A DNA stretch of 30,441 nucleotides from NCBI GenBank assembly GCA_023416335.1, contig JAEZHY010000112.1, positions 1-30,441 on the forward strand, in the 5' to 3' direction. Below, in pieces: positions 24,741 to 30,441 of the stretch; the stretch's first letter is position 1; each line of letters opens with the position of its first letter. The DNA comes from Pseudomonadota bacterium. Lineage in GTDB: Bacteria; Desulfobacterota; Syntrophobacteria; Syntrophobacterales; Syntrophobacteraceae. The position numbers and the translations under genes were made by a program. Below the pieces are notes generated by a model. The model saw only the letters and a program-made list of their open reading frames with translations, made no database searches and was not told where the DNA came from.

Positions 24741-26555
24741 ATGTTTAAAAAGCTTGGCTATGGTTTGATGGCGGGCGCGATGTTGTTCGGCCTGTCGATC
24801 GGTTCCGTTCAGGCGGCTTATCACTACCCGACGGAACTCAGCTACTATGACACCAACACGGCCTTCACCGGCGTCACGTTGTTTACGCCGATTACCTGGC
24901 CGAATACGGGACAGGTTCCCACCAACCCGGCCTATACATACCTGATCGACATGGACGGCCGGCTCGTCCATAAATGGGCAACCACGAATCAGGTTCCCTG
25001 GCAGGCACAGCTCACGGAAACCGGGAATCTGCTGAAAGCACTGGTCAAGAACGCCGATGCCAGCATCCCTTCCGACGTTGCAAGCATTCTGGGCGGCGGT
25101 GGTGCAGCGGGCTTGCTGGAAGAAGTGGACTGGTACGGCAACAAGGTTTGGGACCTGAACGTGTTCACGTCCGTGAACATTCCGTCGTACGGGACGCAGT
25201 ATTTTCGTCAGCATCACGACATGCAGCGGATCTGGAATAAGAAGCTCAATGCCTGGACGACGATCTTCGTAGCATGGGAATATCATACCGCGGCTGAAGG
25301 CACCGCCATGGGCGGGACGATCTCGGCCACTGCCAAAGGCTGGTCTCCCTGCTCGATTTACGAGTTCGACATGAACAAAAATCTGGTATGGAAGTGGAGT
25401 TTCTATGATCACTTCATCCAGACCGTCGATCCGGCCAAGCCCAATTACGTGGCCGATGCAAGTTCGGCCTTCACGCGCATGGACCTCAACCTCAACAACA
25501 CCCAGACCACCGGAACGCTCAAGGCGGACTGGAACCACGTAAACTCGCTCGACTATAACCAGGAACTCGATTACATCGTTTTCAACTCGAGAAATCACAA
25601 CGAAATCTATGTAGTCGATCACGGCAAGACCTTCGTCAGCACGACGAATTTCGCGGCCAACATTGCCGCTGCAGCCGGTCCGGACGGTGATTTCGTATAC
25701 CGTTTCGGCGCTCCGATGAACTATCATTGGACCGCAGACAGCGACACGCCCGCCTGGGGTTCCAACGGAACCGTCCAGATGTGGGGCGCCCACTGCATCC
25801 AGTGGATCAGGCCGAAGGAATACACCGGCGGCGCGAGCATGCCCGGCGCCGGAAACTTCCTTATTTTCGACAACCATGCAAACAACAACAACCCTCTGGG
25901 TGGCGGTACGCACATCCTGGAGATCAATCCCAGGATCTCGGGCTTGACCAACGCGAGGCCCCCGGTGCCCATCCTGAGCGACACCTACGTGTGGCCGCAT
26001 ACAACTCCTGGTTACACCATGAAGAGCACGCCTCAGGGCCTTGGCTGGAACCAGACGAAACGCTCCAATCAGGTTGTCTGGGATTACTCCAGCAAGCATC
26101 CTTCGAGCATGAACTCACCGCACATCAGCGGTACGCAGCGCCTGCCGAACGGCAACACCCTCACTTGCTCGGGTGAAATGGGCCACCTTAGCGAAGTGAC
26201 CTCTGCCGGCGTGCTTGCGTGGGAATACATCAACCCGATTGGAAACGGGTCCCCGACGAAATACGTCCAGGATCCGACCACGAGCAATGGGAACCAGGTT
26301 TTCAGGTCCTACCGTTGGTCCGTCAACCATCCGGGACTGAAGAACCGTGTTAGACAGTACTGGGACGGCAGAATCCTGCCTCTCGACCTCGGCATCCAGG
26401 GCGTTGGCTTTACCCTGACCGGTCAGGCCCCGTGCCGTAGTACGCCTTGCGCTTATGCTGCAGGCTCCTCCGGTACCGCCAGTGGTGAAGGCGGGGGCGG
26501 TGGCGGCGGTGGCGGCGGCGGTGGCGGTGGCGGTGGTGGTGGTGGCGGCTACTAG
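24741..26555 (+). CDS. Secreted ASST-family sulfotransferase with C-terminal Gly20-Tyr tail (604 aa)
   Basis: It belongs to the aryl-sulfate sulfotransferase family. The signal peptide MFKKLGYGLMAGAMLFGLSIGSVQA is cut before AYHYPTELSYYD. The beta-propeller shows TYLIDMDGRLVHKW, RQHHDMQRIWNKK, DWNHVNSLDYNQELDYIVFNSRNHNEIYVVDH, MWGAHCIQWI (His351 aligns with the catalytic His of the family) and SGTQRLPNGNTLTCSGEMGHLSEV. After the propeller comes GQAPCRSTPC, a likely disulfide pair, then a short Ser/Thr/Gly linker, GE, twenty consecutive Gly codons (26490-26549), Tyr, stop. The tail codons are mixed GGN, so the run is not a simple triplet slip. The start at 24741 has GGAGAG 7 nt upstream. A strong terminator follows. 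It is paralogous to the gene at 27494. Confidence 0.9.
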   Translation: MFKKLGYGLMAGAMLFGLSIGSVQAAYHYPTELSYYDTNTAFTGVTLFTPITWPNTGQVPTNPAYTYLIDMDGRLVHKWATTNQVPWQAQLTETGNLLKALVKNADASIPSDVASILGGGGAAGLLEEVDWYGNKVWDLNVFTSVNIPSYGTQYFRQHHDMQRIWNKKLNAWTTIFVAWEYHTAAEGTAMGGTISATAKGWSPCSIYEFDMNKNLVWKWSFYDHFIQTVDPAKPNYVADASSAFTRMDLNLNNTQTTGTLKADWNHVNSLDYNQELDYIVFNSRNHNEIYVVDHGKTFVSTTNFAANIAAAAGPDGDFVYRFGAPMNYHWTADSDTPAWGSNGTVQMWGAHCIQWIRPKEYTGGASMPGAGNFLIFDNHANNNNPLGGGTHILEINPRISGLTNARPPVPILSDTYVWPHTTPGYTMKSTPQGLGWNQTKRSNQVVWDYSSKHPSSMNSPHISGTQRLPNGNTLTCSGEMGHLSEVTSAGVLAWEYINPIGNGSPTKYVQDPTTSNGNQVFRSYRWSVNHPGLKNRVRQYWDGRILPLDLGIQGVGFTLTGQAPCRSTPCAYAAGSSGTASGEGGGGGGGGGGGGGGGGGGGGY

Positions 26556-26605
26556 GCCGGCATCTCCAGGCACAACGCCTGCTGCCTTTAAACTGCTGTA
26601 AACTG

Positions 26606-26639
26606 GAACCGCGGGACTCAACTTCCCGCGGTTCTTTTA
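26606..26639 (+). terminator. Terminator of the ASST gene at 24741
   Basis: GAACCGCGGG (26606-26615) pairs perfectly with 26625-26634 around a 9-nt loop and is followed by TTTTAT. Confidence 0.9.
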
Positions 26640-26699
26640 TTTCTGCTGTCGCGTCTTGGGCACTGTCCGCGGGCCGAGAAGGCCCCTTTGAGGTAAATG

Positions 26700-26738
26700 T
26701 GTGCAGAGCACCTTACAGGCTGTAAGTTTCGCTTTACA
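26700..26738. promoter_or_regulatory. Paired 18-bp activator-type sites, module for ASST gene at 27494
   Basis: TGTGCAGAGCACCTTACA (26700-26717) and TGTAAGTTTCGCTTTACA (26721-26738) start 21 bp apart. The centre of the second lies 96 bp before the -24 GG at 26826. Confidence 0.7.
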
Positions 26739-26824
26739 AAATTTCTTTCCTTTTTCAAGCGGGCCTGAAGATTTTCCGCCCTGTTTAGCCTGCCTCGCCT
26801 TTTTCTTTGAAGCTAAGTGCGGTT

Positions 26825-26840
26825 TGGCCCGAACCTTGCT
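26825..26840 (+). promoter_or_regulatory. Sigma-54 promoter upstream of ASST gene at 27494
   Basis: TGGCCCGAACCTTGCT, GG 26826-26827 and GC 26838-26839, matches the RpoN consensus and nearly equals the copies at 24148 and 29832. The ATG lies about 655 bp downstream. Confidence 0.72.
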
Positions 26841-27493
26841 AATCATATTGGGGCCTTTATACACCTCTGCTGAATGCAACTATCGGCCGCAGTTGTACCT
26901 GTCGCCTGGTTTTGCGCGGCGGGCTGCGTAGTCTGCCGAGCCGATTCCATAAAGGGACGCGAACCCTGCGTCTGGGGGCAAGACGGCATCGAGCGTCTCT
27001 AGCAACATTCCGATCTGATTTCTCACAACAGTTTCAATTTTCGCAATATTGTTTCATCTCCAGAGCTACTGAAACATTCCGGCCTGCGGAACCCGCGGGA
27101 CTGTGAGCTGCGCTGTCGGCAGCGGATGCAGTCGCCCGGACCGGTGAGTGGGCGCGGAAAAACGTATCCAGTGGGAAGACCGCTGGGAAAAATATGCTCG
27201 ATGCCGCTTCAATCGGATGGCACCCGACAGAGTGGGAGGAGGTGAGAAAAGTCGTATCCGGTTAGTCCGGTCGCGAGAGCGTTTGGAGAGGGTTCTTTGC
27301 CGCCGGTTTGCGGCCGGACCGGGTCAAGCGAGTTATCTCAGAACGGCGATGAGGAGGAGGAAAGGGGCGCGATAAATCTGCTGTAGAATGGCAGGAATGA
27401 AATCGTAGATTCTTTTTCCAGTGCGAAATGACCGGTGTTGAAGTGGATCGCACCGGGCCAATGTGGACGTTCACAAAAATGCGGGGAGTGACC
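26841..27493 (+). other. Long untranslated leader before the second polyglycine ASST gene
   Basis: There is no recognisable gene in about 650 bp. A short stretch near 27188-27230 (GGAAAAAT followed later by AATCGGATGG) resembles 24441-24470 of the other leader, so both leaders may derive from one duplicated unit. CCGGTG (27432-27437) and CACCGG (27450-27455) could form a hairpin about 40 bp before the ATG. Confidence 0.35.
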
Positions 27494-29239
27494 ATGTTGA
27501 AAAAGTTGGCTTTCAGCTTGATTGCGGGCGCAATGCTGCTCGGCCTGACCATCGGTTCCGTACAGGCCGGCAGTCTTCATGTCCCGACGGAACTCAGTTA
27601 TTATGATCCCAACCAGGCATACACCGGAGTAACCATCTTTTCGCCTTTTACCGTGCCGGCACCGACTGCGGCTAAACCAAACTGGACGTACATGATCGAT
27701 ATGGACGGCAGGCTCGTTCACAAATGGCCGAGTCCCAACTATACCATCATGTATGGAACCATTCTTGAGAACGGGAATCTCCTCCGTTGCGTTATCCCGC
27801 CGGAGAATCCGACTTTGGACCCCGCCCCTACATTATTCTTCGCTGGAGGCGGTGTTTTGGAGGAGTGTGACTGGTGGGGCAATATAGTCTGGAGTTTCAA
27901 GGCCTATACCGCTGAGTATCGCCAGACCCACGACTTCAAGAGGATATGGAACAAGAAGCTTGGAGCGTACACCACCCTTTTTGTTGCCGGTCAGGCCAAG
28001 ACCAAGGCGGAAGGCCAGGCCCTGGGCGCAACCAACGCTCCACCCGACAGGGGCTGGTCTCCCAATGCCATCTACGAGGTGGATATGCGGGGCAACATCG
28101 TGTGGGTATGGTCCTTCTATGACCATACATGCCAGAGCGTTGATCCCTCCAAGTCCAACTACGTTACCGATGTCGGCAATGCATACGGCCGGCTGGACAT
28201 CAACCTCAGCAACACGCAAACTGCCGGCCCTGTCAAAGACTGGAACCATATCAACTCGATGGACTACAATGCCGATCTCGGTTACATCGTGATGAATTCG
28301 AGAAATCACAACGAATTCTATGTAATCGATCACGACAAGACTTTTGTGAGCGCTACGGACTGGGCAGCAAACAAGGCCGCTGCAGCGGGAGCTGACGGCG
28401 ACTTTATCTACCGCTTTGGCGCGGCCATGAACTACAACAAGGGGGCCAGACCAAGCTGGGGAAGCAACGGCAGCATTCAGATCTGGGGTGCACACCAGGT
28501 ACAGTTCATTCAGCCCAAGGCTTATACCACCGGGCCGGTGCTCCCGGGCGCGGGTAATTTCATTATCTGGGATAACTATTCCACCAACAACAATCCTATC
28601 AGTGGTCCTTCTGAAATTAAGGAGATCAATCCCTTCGTATCCGGCAAAAACGGTCAGACCCTCATTCTCAGCAATACTTACGTAGATCCGTCGACTGCCG
28701 GATACGGACGGGCGGTCAGAGCGGCGACGATGATCGGCTGGGGACCGATAAACGGCTCGAACCAGGTGGTCTGGAACTACGCTTCCTCCAGCCCGGGCGG
28801 CGCAAACTCCTCGCACATCAGCGGCTGCCAGCGGCTGCCCAACGGCAACAGCATCGGCACCTCGGGGGAAATCGGGCATATGTTCGAAGTGACCAGGTCC
28901 GGCGCGCTGGTGTGGGAATACGTCAACCCGGTCGCCAACGGCGTTCCGGTCAAGTACATGACCGAACCGACCCTGATGAGCGCAAACCAGGTGTTTCGCA
29001 GCTACAGGTATGATGTCAACCATCCCGGCCTCAAGGGACGGGTAAGACAGTACTGGGACGGCAGAATCCTGCCGACGGACCTCGGACTGTCCGGCGTCGG
29101 TTACACCCTGACCGGCCAGGCCCCGTGCCGCAGCACCCCATGCATCACCACGGTCAGCTCGGGCGGCGCCACGGGTGAAGGCGGTGGCGGTGGCGGTGGA
29201 GGTGGAGGTGGTGGCGGCGGAGGGGGTGGAGGCTACTAA
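27494..29239 (+). CDS. Secreted ASST-family sulfotransferase with C-terminal Gly18-Tyr tail (581 aa)
   Basis: It is a close paralogue of the protein at 24741, with the same plan. The signal peptide is MLKKLAFSLIAGAMLLGLTIGSVQA; the propeller motifs are TYMIDMDGRLVHKW, RQTHDFKRIWNKK, DWNHINSMDYNADLGYIVMNSRNHNEFYVIDH, IWGAHQVQFI (likely catalytic His334) and SGCQRLPNGNSIGTSGEIGHMFEV. The C-terminal segment YTLTGQAPCRSTPC is identical to its paralogue; the linker then diverges before GE, eighteen Gly codons (29180-29233), Tyr, stop. The ATG at 27494 is chosen because the signal peptide starts there and GGGGAG lies 5 nt upstream; the frame is open to 27428. It would act in the periplasm or on the cell surface. 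A terminator follows. No DsbL/DsbI partner, found beside enterobacterial assT, is in the window. Confidence 0.9.
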   Translation: MLKKLAFSLIAGAMLLGLTIGSVQAGSLHVPTELSYYDPNQAYTGVTIFSPFTVPAPTAAKPNWTYMIDMDGRLVHKWPSPNYTIMYGTILENGNLLRCVIPPENPTLDPAPTLFFAGGGVLEECDWWGNIVWSFKAYTAEYRQTHDFKRIWNKKLGAYTTLFVAGQAKTKAEGQALGATNAPPDRGWSPNAIYEVDMRGNIVWVWSFYDHTCQSVDPSKSNYVTDVGNAYGRLDINLSNTQTAGPVKDWNHINSMDYNADLGYIVMNSRNHNEFYVIDHDKTFVSATDWAANKAAAAGADGDFIYRFGAAMNYNKGARPSWGSNGSIQIWGAHQVQFIQPKAYTTGPVLPGAGNFIIWDNYSTNNNPISGPSEIKEINPFVSGKNGQTLILSNTYVDPSTAGYGRAVRAATMIGWGPINGSNQVVWNYASSSPGGANSSHISGCQRLPNGNSIGTSGEIGHMFEVTRSGALVWEYVNPVANGVPVKYMTEPTLMSANQVFRSYRYDVNHPGLKGRVRQYWDGRILPTDLGLSGVGYTLTGQAPCRSTPCITTVSSGGATGEGGGGGGGGGGGGGGGGGGY

Positions 29240-29283
29240 CTCCCGATCATCACCGATTTCGGTCATTTAGGATTAAGCAAAGG

Positions 29284-29312
29284 ACCGCAGGGTTGAGCCC
29301 TGCGGTTTTTTT
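29284..29312 (+). terminator. Terminator of the ASST gene at 27494
   Basis: ACCGCAGGG (29284-29292) pairs perfectly with 29298-29306, followed by seven T. Confidence 0.93.
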
Positions 29313-29525
29313 GATCGTCCTACAAAACGAAGGGCAAAGATGGACAGGGGCCGGATAAAGGGCATTGAAAGCATTTCGGCTCTTTTTGTGTTTGCGGGTT
29401 ATTGAATTTTCCGGATTGCGCGGGCTCCCGTATGCCCGCCGTTCCCCTGCCTATCGGAGGAGGGGTATCGAGGGTTGTTGCCCAAAATATCGCGGCTGCC
29501 CCGAATGACTTGCAGAGTCCAACCT

Positions 29526-29630
29526 CGTCATTCCGGTGGAAACCGGAAACCATGCTTCAGGGCGGATTAATCGCGAATTCAAGACCTTAAAAACCCTGGT
29601 TCCCGGCTCAAAAGCACTGCCGGGATGACG
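29526..29630. repeat. ~105-bp palindromic extragenic element with CGTCAT ends
   Basis: The left end CGTCATTCCGG (from 29526) is inverted at the right end CCGGGATGACG (to 29630) with one mismatch. Inner parts are also partly complementary (GGAAACCATG and CCCTGGTTCC). Elements with GTCATTCC...GGAATGAC ends are common between genes in Proteobacteria and related phyla. No protein is encoded. Confidence 0.6.
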
Positions 29631-29710
29631 GGATGGGGGACTCCGTCGAAAATGCCGCGCGGACTATGAGCGCATAATTGGCCATATTTACCGAGTCAGA
29701 TCACCCCATG

Positions 29711-29749
29711 TGTGTAGTCTTCCGTACACGCTGTATATCGGGGTTCACA
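29711..29749. promoter_or_regulatory. Paired 18-bp activator-type sites, orphan fourth module
   Basis: TGTGTAGTCTTCCGTACA (29711-29728) and TGTATATCGGGGTTCACA (29732-29749) start 21 bp apart, and the second is centred 93 bp before the -24 GG at 29833. Confidence 0.62.
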
Positions 29750-29831
29750 TTATTTTTCGTCGGGCCGGTCGGGCATTCCCCTAATACCGCGCCCAATCAC
29801 GATCTCGATTATATCTTTTGCTGCCGAATTT

Positions 29832-29847
29832 TGGCCCGTACCTTGCT
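29832..29847 (+). promoter_or_regulatory. Sigma-54 promoter with no downstream gene in view
   Basis: TGGCCCGTACCTTGCT, GG 29833-29834 and GC 29845-29846, fits the RpoN consensus fully and nearly matches the two ASST promoters. Downstream, 29848-30186 contains no recognisable protein, only a G-rich GGGGGATGTCTGT at +46 and a hairpin at 29969, and then the opposite-strand gene end at 30187. Confidence 0.68.
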
Positions 29848-29968
29848 ACTTACCTGAGCACCGCTCGCATTCAACAGCGGCAACCCAGTGAGGGGGATGT
29901 CTGTAGACGTTGTCCACACGAGGCTTCGGGATTGTGCGGGTCCTCGGGTCGGCGTCGTGCCGGCCTTT

Positions 29969-29998
29969 ACGTTTGGACGCGGGAGCGCGTCCGAACGT
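29969..29998 (+). other. Long hairpin with GGAG loop downstream of the orphan promoter
   Basis: Bases 29969-29981 pair with 29986-29998 (13 bp, one G-U pair) around GGAG. No T run follows, so it is not a classic terminator. It would be the main structured part of an RNA made from the promoter at 29832; GGA in a hairpin loop is also the form bound by CsrA/RsmA proteins, but a single such loop proves nothing. Confidence 0.45.
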
Positions 29999-30186
29999 GA
30001 TGCCTTACGGGCAACTTCAAGGGCATCCCCTTCAAACAAACAACCTTCCAATCAGTCCGTCCACTGTTTCTCATTTTCCGAACAGACAAGACTTTCAAGC
30101 TAAATAAGCCTGTTTCCAGGCCGGGGGCGCCCCGCCGGGCAGCAACAGGTGTCAGGCGGCGGGATTATCCGCGGTTTTCAAGTTAT

Positions 30187-30441
30187 TCAGAACGTATACT
30201 TCAACCCGGCATTGACAAAGTGGGCGGTATAGTTGTCACGGCCCACCTCCACGCTGTAATCGAGCCGGACGATCAGGTCTTTCGCAAGTCCTGCCGCGGC
30301 CAGGGTGCCGCCAAGGAGGGCAAAATCACTATCGAGGGCGTCCGTCCTGAAGGTGAAGGAATTGCCGGCCTGGGTGAGGCGGGCATCCAGGCCCCGGCTG
30401 TCGTTCGAGAATTCGTGCTGGTAGGACGCGAAGACCTGGGG
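30187..30441 (-). CDS. Autotransporter-type beta-barrel protein, C-terminal part only
   Basis: The minus-strand frame enters from the window end and stops at 30187, giving 84 residues. It shows repeated amphipathic beta strands (LDARLTQAGNSFTFRTDALDSDFALLGGTLAAAGLAKDLIVRLDYSVEVGRDNYTAHFVNAGLKYTF) and ends in Phe. This is the typical end of an autotransporter or related outer-membrane barrel domain, where strands close with a Y-x-F terminus. The start and passenger region lie outside the window, so its function is unknown. Confidence 0.8.
   Translation of the reverse strand, partial: PQVFASYQHEFSNDSRGLDARLTQAGNSFTFRTDALDSDFALLGGTLAAAGLAKDLIVRLDYSVEVGRDNYTAHFVNAGLKYTF

Noticed and set aside
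24717..26099. 460-codon open frame on the minus strand opposite the first polyglycine ASST gene
   Set aside because: It is antisense to a gene with a clear signal peptide and family motifs; the GC-rich codon pattern keeps the opposite frame open. No ribosome site or family was seen.
27833..29266. 477-codon open frame on the minus strand opposite the second polyglycine ASST gene
   Set aside because: Same artefact as in the paralogue. Its sequence resembles the other antisense frame only because the sense genes are paralogous.
29888..30103. 71-codon frame after the orphan promoter, starting near the GGGGGATG element
   Set aside because: The similar position of an ATG in the 24207 copy was tempting, but the peptides do not resemble each other and the 26841 leader lacks the ATG.
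24000..30441. CRISPR array or tandem-repeat array
   Set aside because: The repeated sites are pairs of operators near promoters, not regular repeats with unique spacers.

Overview
The window reads as chromosome of an anaerobic Desulfobacterota (deltaproteobacterial) bacterium, perhaps a Syntrophobacter-like sulfate reducer or syntroph. That assignment is inference from gene content: a biotin-dependent acyl-CoA carboxylase set, CoA-transferase, thiolase/hydratase/dehydrogenase genes, a molybdopterin oxidoreductase, several PAPS-independent aryl-sulfotransferase paralogues, and many sigma-54 (-24/-12) promoters. No rRNA, tRNA or CRISPR array was seen.

Left part (1-3500): one copy of a dispersed repeat, a small secreted protein gene, a short AbrB-family membrane protein gene, and, convergent with it, a PAS/AAA+/Fis sigma-54 activator (1804-3249, minus).

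Catabolic locus (3515-16309): two plus-strand operons, each with a sigma-54-type promoter seen directly in the sequence. Operon 1 (promoter 3515-3530, paired inverted repeats 3415-3474) carries biotin carboxylase, carboxyltransferase, a 74-aa biotin carrier, a dicarboxylate-type symporter, a 65-aa membrane protein and a CoA-transferase, and ends at a hairpin at 10061-10093. Operon 2 (promoter 10140-10155) carries a TauE/SafE permease, a molybdopterin oxidoreductase with an atypical Fe-S motif, 3-hydroxyacyl-CoA dehydrogenase, thiolase and enoyl-CoA hydratase, and ends at a terminator at 16275-16309. Together they can be read as uptake of a small organic acid, CoA activation, carboxylation or decarboxylation of the acyl-CoA, and conversion of a crotonyl-CoA-like intermediate to two acetyl-CoA. 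No acyl-CoA dehydrogenase is present.

Middle (16450-20155): a possible small protein gene, a short-chain dehydrogenase, a remnant of an IS200-type transposase, an MltF-like lytic transglycosylase starting at TTG, and a second, inverted copy of the repeat seen at the window start.

Right part (20185-30441): a secreted sulfotransferase island. It has a beta-barrel porin and a lipoprotein ASST on the minus strand, then two closely related plus-strand ASSTs ending in Gly20-Tyr and Gly18-Tyr. Four copies of one promoter module occur here: two tandem 18-bp half-palindromes of the form TGTnnn-N6-nnnACA whose starts are 20-21 bp apart, with a -24/-12 element about 93-96 bp from the centre of the nearer site. 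Three copies face the three ASST genes. The fourth (29711-29847) faces no visible gene and points toward the 3' end of a truncated autotransporter-type gene on the opposite strand. This repeated promoter architecture and the polyglycine tails are the most unusual features of the window.
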